Below are positions 35,601-46,219 of a stretch of DNA of 64,000 nucleotides, in pieces. The notes beneath the pieces were generated by a model. That model made no database searches. It was not told the DNA's origin and was given only the letters and a program-made list of their open reading frames with translations. The stretch lies in NCBI RefSeq assembly GCF_035582795.1, contig NC_134370.1:47169501-47233500 (forward strand). The letters are read 5' to 3'. This DNA comes from Mycteria americana (Eukaryota > Chordata > Aves > Ciconiiformes > Ciconiidae). The stretch's first letter is position 1; each line of letters starts with the position of its first letter. Position numbers and translations under genes: made by a program.

Positions 35601-38600
35601 ATTTCCTGACAGTCAGCGTTATCTTGCTAAGTAATGGTCTCCCCAGGAAAATGGCATCGGCAAAATCACCCGCCTTTGCTTCTACCCGCTACTTTTGCTG
35701 CTACCCGCCGTGCAAAATCACCACTGCTTGCTCAAACCCAGTGCTGGAGGGTCAGGGACAGGCAGCAAGGGGAACCCACTCCCCTCAGCAGATGGGTTTT
35801 TCCCATCTCCAACACATGGAGTTTTTGCAGATAGTCCAAATTATTTTTCTGACCCCTGACCTCAAGAACATCACAGCCCTGAGAACACTAATGAGCATTA
35901 AACTGCCCTGAAGGGCCTCACCTGGGACCCCCACCATGCCTGAAAGGTCCAGGAGCTCCTTTTGACCCAGGCTGGGGGCACCTGGACCTTTCCTGGGGGA
36001 TGTTGGATGGACCTACATTGTGAACAGTTCATTGCTGGTCCCGGCTCCTTGATGGCTCTTGGTCCATCAAGACAACCGAGGCCAGCAGAAGCAAGGTTTC
36101 TTCCCTGGAAAAAGGGCTGGTTCCCCACGGGATGCCCAAAATGCCCTTTCTCATCCACACTGGAGCTTGGACTGAGCAGCTGTGGGACGGGCAGTGACGT
36201 GAGGGTGGGAAGGAGGAAAGGCGCGAGGGGTGGCTTGGGGGAAGAGGACGCAAGGGGGACATGGAGGCAAGGTGAGAGCACAGGGGGTTCACTCCTGGGA
36301 CAACTGGATGTGTCTTTCAGTAGGTGCTCTTGGATGCTTCAAAAACATCTGCAAAATGAGCGCAAACAGGGTGTTTAGGAGAGGAGACAGCAGTGTTTAC
36401 AAGATAAGAAATCCTAAGGGTCTAATATGTTGAATTTTAAATCTTAGGAGGCAAAATTATCTTTGTCTGGGCAAGAGAAAGTGGTGGCACGGATCCCATC
36501 CTTCTCCATCCCCATAGCCTAAGGCGTGGGGGGTTATTTCCTTTTCCCTCTTCAAGTAACATGGAATAATCACAAAATCCTGTTGCTCCAGAGCATTTTC
36601 AAGCTTTTTCTGGCAGAGTCCTTCTGCCCTCATGTCTGCAACAGGATCTAGCTAGGCTGAGCTGGAAGGATCTCCTCCGGCTCTCCCAACGGGACAGGGC
36701 CATCCCCCAGCTCCCGCAGCCGGGGCTGCGCAGTAGGGCAGCTGTTTGGTGGAGAGAGCAGATGTCCCTGCTGCGGGGACGCAGATGGAGGGGAGGGGGG
36801 AAAGGGCTGTTGGCTGCCGGGCTGCTGCATTCTCGTCCTGCCATGGAAAATCTAACGTGAAACCTCAGGGACCTCATCCCCCAGATGGAGGCTTTTCATC
36901 TCTTTTTCTGACTTTCAAGGCTTTTCCTGAAAAAAAGTTGTTACCAGACTACGTTGCACTGTGGCACGTACGATGTCCACTTAATACTGCTGGCTTTTTT
37001 ACTTCCCACTCCTCGAAATAAAGCCTCCCTGCTGCAGACGCTGCAGTTTTGAGTTCAGATGCTGCTTGCTTATGCTAAGGGAATTACACAGGATGCCCTC
37101 TCGCACAGAAGCGCTATTAATTTCGATAAATGCCGAGCCTGTTCATGTATATTGCTGCTCTGGATTGAGTGATTACAGAGGCCGTTTCCATTGGGAGAGA
37201 GAAGGACGAGATCCTGGTACCTTCTCGCTCTATGTGGTTCCTCCTCTGCTCTCACGCTCCTGCCAAAAAATGGTCTTTGTTTTTTGTTTGTTTTTTTTTT
37301 CTCTTTGCACGCTCACAGGCAGCATCACCCAAAAGGATGTGAGGTTTCTTTGCGCTTGTGTCCTGTGAGGTGCCCCTGCCCATGCTGCTCCGGCGCTTGT
37401 GTCAGGGTGGTGCCTCCCTGTGCCTGATCCTGAACAGGGGCTTCATTGTCCTTCCTGCTGCCCCGGACAAAGGGGTATTGTCTTGCCCACCAGCTCCCGC
37501 CAGCCACCCCATGGCAACGAGCTGGTTCATTCCAACTGGAGACACTGCAGCAGTTTCAAGAATAAAAGCAGGATGTTTCATTTCTGTTAATAATAAGGTG
37601 CTTGGGAACTGGTCCGGCTTCTCACCTGTGTTGGTTGAGGATGAGGCGCCGAGTGTCGGCCGGGAAAACCTCTGGTGGGGTGGTCCTAACCCACCCAAAA
37701 TGTTTATGGGCCAGCTGTGAGCTCCCTTCACCCCCTTATGTCTTTCAACGTACAGGTTGTTCTTCTGATAAACTCCCAGGGGATTATCACAGGACTAACG
37801 AGAATCTGCATGTTTAATGTAACTTACCAAAAGAATTACTTGGACTAAAATTGTTTGTTGATAAACAATTTTTCAGAATTAAGACACTCCTTGGGAGGTC
37901 CCAGATGGTTCAGAGGAGAAATAGGGAAAATTCAGATGATGGTATCATTTCTAACTGAACGATTAAGTGTATTTCAAAATGCAAACAGGGATGCAGCTGC
38001 CCCTGAGCCCTCTGCGGATGCATGTCCTGCTTGAGAATAACATAAGCTGCTTCAGTGAATTAGTACTATTTTCTCCTTATGGCACCTAAAAAATGGGAGC
38101 ACTGGATCTTAACGTTTCAAAAGTGCTTAATTCCTGGTGCCTCTTCCTTTTGTCAAAGACGGGATGATGCTAATATTTTTTTTTTTCCATTAGTAATATC
38201 ACAAAGAGACAAAAAGTGCAAAATAAGCCCATCCCAGAGCAGAGGCTCAGGATAGTGTTCAACATGATGATGCCAGGACAGGCTGTTTAGGTGGCTGGAT
38301 GGATGAAGACGTTTTATTTTTTATGTTAATATTGCTGACTTAAAAGGTATAATATTGTAACTGAGTCAGCAGACTGCACATATATATTAAAAGAAAGAGT
38401 AAGCAAAAAAGCTAAAGTGAAATATTAGCACCTTTTGCTAAAACTGGGCTTTATTTTCAGCTTAATTACGGCACCAGGGGAAAATTTACAAGCCTGGCCT
38501 CGGGAATAGGAGGTACTGGGGAAAATATATAATTTTAACGCCTAAATTCTGGATCTAAACAATTTTTCCAGGTGATTTTTCAAAATTAACCCATGGCTTA

Positions 38601-39090
38601 TTCTTGGCAGGGGCCACATGCTGACGAGCTGTGACACACATGGCCGGTTAACGAGATTGCCCACGGGCTCAGGGACTGGAGAGCCACATGCTGGGGATGA
38701 AGCTTTTCCTCACAGTGTTTTTGAACCATTTTCAAGGTGTATTGCAATTTAAAACATTCATCTGGAAAACATAAAGTTTTTCTTCACCAGAAGCAGCCTG
38801 GGAGCGTTCAGGTGACAACCCCCAGCGGGTTTCTGTTCCTGTCCCGCCATGTTTCCTCAGCGGCTACTAAAAGCTGGGATATTACAAGCTTTTAGCGGGA
38901 CGTGAGGTATTTCACGAGCCGTGTCCTCCCTCCAAAAGCCCTTTGTGGCCCTTGTTACAAACAGCTCTTTGAGGTGCTGCTGGCGGAGGAGATTTGAGGC
39001 CACGATGAATTCATCGCCAAGTTTAAGATCTCTATTTTATTACCTAGCTTTCTGTGGATATTTTTCTCTTTTTATAGCCAGGTTTTCCCC
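32640..39090. other. Intergenic DNA between PCLAF and CSNK1G1
   Basis: No exon, RNA gene or clear transposon was recognised in about 6.4 kb. It contains T runs (34697-34720, 37276-37299, 38177-38189) and a run of 24 A at 35407-35430 followed by 'caacaacaaa'. The small open frames around 35.9-36.4 kb and 37.1-37.8 kb have no recognisable protein and no conserved splice context. Confidence 0.45.
35407..35430. repeat. Poly(A) run, 24 bp
   Basis: An uninterrupted run of 24 A followed by caacaacaaa. It could be a simple repeat or the tail of an old retrocopy. No retrocopy was recognised to its left, and no target-site duplication was found by eye. Confidence 0.85.
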
Positions 39091-39294
39091 CTCACAGACG
39101 CGGCAGCTTTTTGCAGGACGGGGAGCAGCGGGAGGAGCCGGGACTGCGGTGAGGTGGGCTGCTGAGCCCCAGGCACATCCCCACTCGCTTACCTCCCACC
39201 TCAGCCCCGGCGGGGCCCGCTCCACAGTCGCAGGCCCCCCTCAGCCGCCGGCCCCGCCGAGGCCTGCCCGCCGCCGCGCCGGGCGTTACTTCCG

Positions 39295-39320
39295 CCTAGC
39301 AACGAAACGCGGTTGCTAGG
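39295..39320. promoter_or_regulatory. Inverted repeat CCTAGCAAC-8 bp-GTTGCTAGG in CpG island
   Basis: Two perfect 9-bp arms (39295-39303 and 39312-39320) flank the spacer gaaacgcg. The arms contain AGCAAC and GTTGCT, which look like half-sites of the RFX X-box (GTTGCC...GGCAAC), but in the opposite (everted) order to the classic motif. Position between two ETS sites suggests a core promoter element. Binding is inferred. Confidence 0.6.
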
Positions 39321-39589
39321 GCGAACCCGCTGCCGCGGCGTCCCGGAAGCGGTTGCGGGCGACGCGGACGCGCTGCTGCCATAGGGTGGTGCTCGCTGCG
39401 GGGTGGGGCAAGGGGGTGAGTGCTTCCGGGTCGGGGCTCTCCCTGTCGAGCGCGGCGGAGGGAGGAGCCGCGGCGGGGTGCGGGGAGAGCAGTGGCGGGG
39501 CTCGGCCCAGCCCGGCCCGGCCCGGCCCGGCCCAGCCCAGCCCAGCCCAGCCCAGCCCAGCCCAGCGAGCTCAGCGCCGCTGGAGCCAG
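39321..39589 (+). other. CSNK1G1: Candidate non-coding first exon of CSNK1G1
   Basis: This stretch has no ATG on the plus strand and contains two good donors: GGGG|GTGAGT after 39415 and CCAG|GTATGG after 39589. Either could end a 5' UTR exon spliced to 60616. The transcription start cannot be fixed from sequence, so the left boundary is nominal. Confidence 0.4.
39503..39566. repeat. Pentanucleotide array (CCCGG/CCCAG)n
   Basis: About 12-13 tandem 5-bp units: first mainly cggcc, then cagcc from about 39531. It lies inside the CpG island and probably in the first exon or just after it. It keeps reading frames open for Ala/Gln/Pro/Ser-rich peptides on the plus strand, which I do not regard as genes. 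Confidence 0.9.
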
Positions 39590-42584
39590 GTATGGGCGCA
39601 GGGGGCAGCGGGGCCGCCGTCGCTGCGGGGCCTGGGCGGCGGCGGGGGCGGTCGCTTCGCGCCGCGGCCCGGCCGCCTTCCCGGGGCCGTGCCTCCTGCG
39701 GTGGCGGAGGAGGCTCCGTGGGGCTCGTCGCTTCAGCCCTCCCCAGCGGGAGGGGGAGCGGCCGCGGTTTTCCTGGCGTGAACGGCTCCTGCCGGGCGGA
39801 GGAGCCGCGCGGGGTCGGGGGATAGACCGGCCGTCCGCGGGGGAGGGCAGGGGCCGGCGCTGGGGCTTGCTTAAAATCTCCTGAGAGACCCCTGAGGGAG
39901 TCTAGCTGTTGGCTGAGCTGTGCTCCGGGAGGCGCCCGGGGGGGGAGTCCCACCTCGCTCCGGGGCGTGGGTGAGGGGAACCGGCCCGGTGAGGGGTGCA
40001 GTGAACCCGCACCGCCTCCGTCACCGGCGGCTTTTTCCTGTGGTCTGTTATCAGCTAATGGGTCAGAAAGGCGGGATTTAGAAGGGGTGGGCGCACGTCA
40101 AGGGATACCTGTTGACAAATGTCTCTCGTGTACTGTGGTTCCGACCATCGCTGGGAGCGTGGGGCAGGGCACCGGCCAAAGAAGGAGTTGTAGGTGGCTT
40201 GGGAACTCTTTCTAAACCTGATCGTGTTCCCAGGTCGAAGGGAGACAAAGCACTATGTGTAACTGTAAGCGTATTTACAACTTCTTTGCATGAAGAAGTC
40301 ATATATTCCCCCGGTATCTGGGAAACTTATATATTTGTGCTGTTTGGCGTGGTATGAAACTTTAAGGGTTGGGGTTCGTTGTCTTGTCCAAATTGCTCAT
40401 GGGGCTGTTGTCTTCCCTTCCCAATCTGTTTCACTGCTGGTGACTGTCCTCTTCAACCTTTCTCAACAGTGACTTGACTTTTCAGTTCATAGGAAGTGTC
40501 GTGTACCAAGTCCAAGCTTGCGGTCAGTCGTTAATACCTGCTGCCTCCTATCTCCTGACTTGATGTGAGGTTTTCCACCTTCTCCCTTTCTTGTTATCAG
40601 GCTCACAGTGGCCTGGTTGAAGTCACACTGTCATGGGTGTGATCTCAGACTTGATTTTTTTTTTTTTTTAATCAGTGACCTAATGCATGTATGTAACCAG
40701 CTTATGCTGCCACTCCCCAGGTTCTTCAGGGCTTGCCTTTTCCTTCTCCCAGCTCCCCAGCTACTGGCTGTGATTCACCTAAATAAACCATCTTCTCTAT
40801 ATCCCCGGTTTAATGCTGTGTTGGTAACTTGGTCCCCGCCAGCCTGCTGGGAGAGGACGATGGGTGAACTGAGAAGCATGAGCTTTGTTCCTGTTGAGAA
40901 GCTCTTATCAAATATTAGCAGTGCTTTCCCACAGACGCATTCCAAAAAATACAAAGAGCCCATTTGAGTTATGAGTTTGGGGAGATTGCTTTCTTCAGGC
41001 TGCAAAAGCCATGGAGGATTCCTCACTGCTTGCCAGTTGCTGAAATTTTGGAAGTGTTGCCTAGGTGGTAAAACGTTACTGATAGGAGAATTGGGTTTTA
41101 CTACATTGCTGTTGTAGAGAGTTGCACAGAGTTGTCTTCTCCATGTGAAGCTGGGCTGACACTAGAGCTCTTTGGGTCTGGGATGAGCTAGAGATGCTGG
41201 CAGTGATAAATATCAGCAAGAGTTCTTGTACAGGGAAGGTGACCGCCAGCTAGGTGTGACCAGATAAGAAAGGATCTGGAATTTAAATATCGTGGTGTGT
41301 AGGAAAACAAAAAATTCTTATTAAAAAACCCTGATGTACATAGAAAGCATGGAGGATCATGGTGAGAACTGGCCAGGCAAATCTCTCTTTTCCATATTGA
41401 AGTTCTGGCTGCCGGTGTAGTGGTACCCCAGTACAGCAGATATTGCAACCTTTTGGCAAAAATATTGCTGACTCTAATGAAATTTTAGACTATCAGCTTG
41501 ATAAAATCAGTGCTTTACACTTACACCTTGCATAAGTACTTAAACTTTGTTTAGATACAAGTATTTCTTCAAATGTTGCTTTTCCTGAAATTGCTTTTTC
41601 TGAACTCAGCAAAGTGTCCAGCTGGTGCCTTTTTTATTTTTTAAGAGCTGTTGGGCTGTGAGGAAGATAAGGCGCAGTGCTCTGCTTTACTGTGCAAGAC
41701 TATAGCAGCATATTTTCTACTGCTGACCTGAAGTCCATGCTGGTTTAGGCCAATCTGGGCTTCTGGCTGCATTTTTCGTGTGGAAAGCTCTTCTGTTATC
41801 CTCTGGCCACAGTGGTTGGAAACTTGCACCTAAATTTATTTGTGGCTGGTATGTACCTATCTGTGTTTGTGCCAGTGTTGCCTCTTATAAAAACAGCTCT
41901 TCTCTCCTTCGGTGCTTTCAGAAAGCACTCAACTCTTGGCTTCTTATTTTCAAACCACGCACACCAACCTTACGGTTGCTTTTTTCCAGGTTCTCTGTCG
42001 ATCTCTTCTGTGCACGTGTTTTCTTAAAGCTAATCCCTGAACGCCCCTGACGAACAGGGCACAGAATGGCAAGGGAGGTCTCTCTGGGATGCTGTGCGGT
42101 GTCGCAGGTAATTTCTTTGCACCAGTGTCCTTCATGGCTGAATCAGGCTGGTGGTTCACAGGTCACAGTGACAAGCTAATACCCTGTGTGTCTCTTCTCC
42201 TTGGATTAAAGAGCTTTCCAGTTCATAGTAGCATTTCTTGCGAAGTCTGAAGTGTATGACCGTGCCTCATTCCAGTCTGTCTATCTTACTCTTCCATAGG
42301 AGTTTTTATGCTGTTCCAGTTCTCTATTGACAGCGATTTGACTTCCTATGCCAAAGTCGCTGATGGAAAATATTCTGGTGGGAGTGATCAAGCAGGCAGG
42401 TGCACAGAGCTCCATTGCGAGGGGAGTTATGAGCTGGGTGAGATCATAAGTGCAACCTAGTCCACAGCTGCTTGCGGCCTTCCTTACACTGAGATTGCCC
42501 CTTTTTTTTGTGTGTTTTTAAATAATTTTCAGCTCTTCTGAAGCAATCAGCTGCTGTGTATTTTCAGGTTAACAGATGAAATCC

Positions 42585-42690
42585 TGTATAATGCCTTAAA
42601 AGTGTTACCAGATGAGACCAGGAATCCATCTGGCCCAGTATCCTGCTTACTAGTAACCAGTAGCAGATGCCTGAGGAAGGGAGTACACAA
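42585..42690 (-). repeat. Ancient CR1-like fragment
   Basis: The text 'aatccatctggcccagtatc' at about 42627, followed by 'ctgcttactagtaaccagtagcagatgcctga' (only key words conserved), matches the reverse complement of an old sauropsid CR1 3' region ('gtccatctagcccagtatcc...gccagatgc'). It is heavily diverged; limits are approximate. Confidence 0.55.
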
Positions 42691-42941
42691 ATACAGCAGA
42701 TCCAATCTGGGGAAATACTGCTTTATTTTTTCTCTCTCCAGCAGTTTATGACCTCCCTGAGCCAGGTGTTTGAATTTAGTAACCTTCATGCTTCTCTTCC
42801 ATGGATTTGTCGTCTCACTTTGAACCATCTTGATACTCACTGCCTTGCACAGAGAGACACAAAGGTGGACACTAAGTGTGTAGGCTACTTCTTACATGGT
42901 CTACACATGAGGAAGAGACAAAAAAAAAGTACTGGGAGTGT

Positions 42942-42964
42942 AAAAAAAAAAAAAAAAAAAAAAA
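42942..42964. repeat. Poly(A) run, 23 bp
   Basis: An uninterrupted 23-base A run; a shorter A run (9 bases) precedes it at 42920-42928. It is on the strand opposite to the usual T bias of this intron, which could mark a retroposon tail. No source sequence was recognised. Confidence 0.85.
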
Positions 42965-45659
42965 TAGCAAGGAGTAAATTCAGAACAAATTACTTCTTCA
43001 CTTTCTCCGTGACATTCACGATTTTAGGAAACTACTTTTTCCATTCCTGGTGGTTTTTTGGCTGGGCTGAATTCTCCTCATCTGTTTAGACTTTCCTTTC
43101 CATGTCTCTTCTCCTTGCTCTTCATGTCATTGCCAGCTCTGCTCCAGCCTCCTTGAGAGAGGGATGGCAGGAGAGGCAGCACAAGCAAATGGGGTAGGTT
43201 GGCAGAGGTGCTGATCAGATCAGCAGGTGGTATTTATGGTGTGGATGCCTCTTTAGAAAACACTGCATGCTGTGGATTTGTATTTTGTTCTATATATTGT
43301 CTGTGTAATTACAGACATTCTGCTTGTTTGTTAGTGATCAAAACCCCATAGAGCTACTGTTTTTGTTAAATACTCTGCTGTAGCCCTGGTGTCCTGTTAC
43401 CCAGTGTTGGCTTGAGTTCAGTCTGTCATATTTTTTTAAGTTGAAGTTAGGGTGGTTGTTCCTGACATGCTGCGCTTTGAATTGTATCACCCACTCGTAT
43501 CATGAGATTTTACTGCAGTTCCTTAGAGTCATTGCTCTTATTTACTGATCATGTTGAATTATTCACAGTAGCAAATGTTGTCATCTTAGTACTGCCTTCT
43601 CTTGAATGGCTCAATATAGTCGAGCAGAGCAGAAACCTTTGGCAAGTCCCCTCTGCTACAAAACTGACCAGTGATGTCTTTCTTCCCCCTTCCTTATCTG
43701 TTTTCAACCAGTTATTTGTGTATGTGAAGGATTTTTCCTTTTATTGTATAGAGTTTTGTTCTCCAAAGAGCTTTGAAAGATCTTGTCATGTAGTATGTTT
43801 GGTTTTTTCAATGAAGTGTATCGGCTGCCTTTTCCTTGCTCATGTGCTCTGCCTCCTGCAAAAGAAAACAAGAAAGACAACAACCTCCAGCTGACTCCTG
43901 AGACATGACTTCATTTTATAAAATATAATTAGCCCTGTGTCCATTTAGTCCATTCTTTAGGACAACTCTGATTTGCCTGGTGTGGCTGCCTGGTTTGTGG
44001 TTGCTCAGATGCCTCTGAATAGCGCTGTGAAAGCTGGTGCAAGTGTCTTTCAGGTACTCTGGTGCAGCTTTAGCCAAGAAACTATGTGGGGAGCTTCCCC
44101 ATCCTCCTCCTGGGTGACTGTATGTAAAGTAAGGTTGTTGCTGTTGCCTTGTCTTCTGAGTGGTCCTTTGCCACTTGAAGCCTTATTTGCTTGGCTTGCT
44201 TTACTGGGGTCAAGCAGGGAGAGTGGAGGTGGCCAAGCTGTTTTACAGATGAGTGTAAAACACAATTTTAACTTTTGGGAGACATTGTCTATTATGATTA
44301 TTTAACCCAGTAATAAATCATGGGACCTTTTCCCTTTTTTTTTAATAATAAAACCTTACTAATTTGTATTTAGTTTCCTTGTTGGACTTTTAGCCTTCCT
44401 GTACTGGCTGGATTGGCTTCTATTACTCCTACAGCACAGTCAGATCGCACAGTAGCGGCTCACACCAATACTCCAGCCACTGTTCCAGGTGAAGGCAGAA
44501 ATTGCTGCTTCTGTCATCTGCTGCTGGGGAGGAGTCGCTTTATGCTGTTTAAGAACGTAGTCTTGGCTTTACATATTGACCTGATACTTGTGCAGTTTAT
44601 GCGGAGACGTTCGAAGTCTCTGCTTAGCGCCGTGTTTCCTGCTTGTACAACCCCCTGGTGACAGCGTGACAGCTGCTATCACTTCTTGGGTGGCTGAGAC
44701 TATATTTTTCTGATTTAAGGTTGGAATTCTGATTTACAGGGTATTTCTTGCTGACACACTAAACTTAGATTGCAAGAATGGTGGTGTATGCTAAAGACAG
44801 CTTAGATCCTCTAAAAGCTTGCTTAGTCCTTGTATACTTTGAACATCCCATTGACTTGTCTGCCCACCACTGTGTCTTGAATGAACCCGCTACATCCATA
44901 TTATCACTTTAAAAACAGGCTTTTGAGTTTCTCCATCTTCTAGACGTCCAGCATTTGCGTAGAAACGCACTTGTGCCTTGGTTTTGTCTTTCCATCTTAT
45001 TTTACTTGTACTGTATTGATTTTTCTAGCTTCTGATTTTTACATGGCTAACTCTTGTTCCACCTGTAGGGGTTTTTGAGGAGATGAAGTTCTTATGAATC
45101 GGCTTCCTTCCCCCAAAAGCTGCATCATCCTCAGATACATGCTCCTCTCTATCTCCTGGCTTTCTCTGTCCTTCTTCTGAAGTGTCAGAGGAGCCTTCCA
45201 TTTTGATTGCAAGTGCCAGTGTCTGGGTGCTATTTTGGTTAATTTAGTCCTTATTCTTTTACAGGCTTCCAGTTGTCCAAAAACCTTCTCGATTCCTAAT
45301 GAATCCAAGCCTGAGTGTGGGAGCAATTCTTTGAGATGCTGTCACACAACTCTTGGTCATTGCCTTCCTATTCTCAGCCTGAATTTTACCTCCAGAAACT
45401 TCCCTCCATCATATGCTAGTTGTATCTTTGTGGACCACAGGCAGCAGCTCCTTCCCAACGTTATTTAGTAGTGTGTTCCTGCACAAACAGGTAGTCACTG
45501 AAGATACAACCTTTGGAGTCCTGCAAAGTTCCTGGTTTTGATGAAATTATGGTAGCGGTCACCTTGACTTGCAGAGAGCTGGGACAACTGACAGCTTCTC
45601 TCTACAGTGGCAGAAGTGCCAGCGTGGAAAGCATGGTCTGCAGGATGTAAAGGAATTGC

Positions 45660-46219
45660 CTAGAAGGAGGTGAGTCTCCCCCTGTACTCTGCTCTTGCAA
45701 GACCACACCTGGAAGCACTGCATCCAGCTCTGGGGTCCCCGGTGCAAGAAAGATGTGGACCTGTTAGAGTGGGTCCAGAGGAGGCCGTGGAAGAAATGGT
45801 CAGAGGGCTGGAACACCTCTGCTATAGAGAAGGGCTGAGAAAGTTGACGTTGTGCAGCCTGGAGAAGAGGAGGCTCCAGGGAGACCTTCTTGCTACCTTT
45901 CAATATATAAAGAGGGCTTATAAGAAAGATGGAGAGACTTTTTACCAGGGCCTGCAGTGACAGGGCAAGAGGCAATGGCTTTAAACTGAAAGAGGGTAGG
46001 TTTAGATTGGACATAGGAAACTTTTTATGATGAGTGGTGAGACACTGGAAGAGGTTGCCCAGGGAACTTGTGGGTGCTCCATCACTGGAAGAGTTCAAAG
46101 TCAGGTTGAATGGGGCTTTGAGCGCCCTGATCTAGTGAAAGATGTCCCTGCCCACAGCAGGTGGGTTGGACTAGGTGATCTTTACCGGTCACTTCCAACC
46201 CAAACCATTCTGTGATTTT
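45660..46219 (+). mobile_element. CR1 LINE, 3' end (truncated)
   Basis: A 5'-truncated CR1 in the plus orientation. The frame from 45670 still reads 'LPLYSALARPHLEA', then 'MVRGLEHLCYREGLRKL' and 'SLEKRRLQGDLLA', the well-known C-terminal part of CR1 ORF2. Next come 'gacagggcaagaggcaatgg', the 3' UTR 'ggttggactaggtgatcttt' and the end 'aaaccattctgtgattt', the CR1 octamer-type terminus. Frameshifts (for example after 45720 and near 45955) make it dead. It is better preserved than the 12-kb copy, so probably younger. Confidence 0.92.

Larger units (their letters stand above)
39090..39990. promoter_or_regulatory. CSNK1G1: CpG-island promoter, probably CSNK1G1
   Basis: This is a strong CpG island of about 0.9 kb without a TATA box. 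It holds ETS-type sites (ACTTCCGCC at 39288-39296, CCGGAAGC at 39343-39350, GCTTCCGGG at 39422-39430) and a perfect inverted repeat of CCTAGCAAC (39295-39320). Assignment to CSNK1G1 rests on conserved gene order (CSNK1G1 follows PCLAF on the same strand in human) and on a spliced-looking exon downstream, not on coding sequence. It could belong to another rightward transcript. Confidence 0.65.

Noticed and set aside
39201-39953. 250-codon minus-strand ORF and three overlapping plus-strand ORFs of 140-154 codons
   Set aside because: All lie in the CpG island and pentanucleotide array, where stops are rare. The compositions are Pro/Ala/Gly/Arg low-complexity with no family match.
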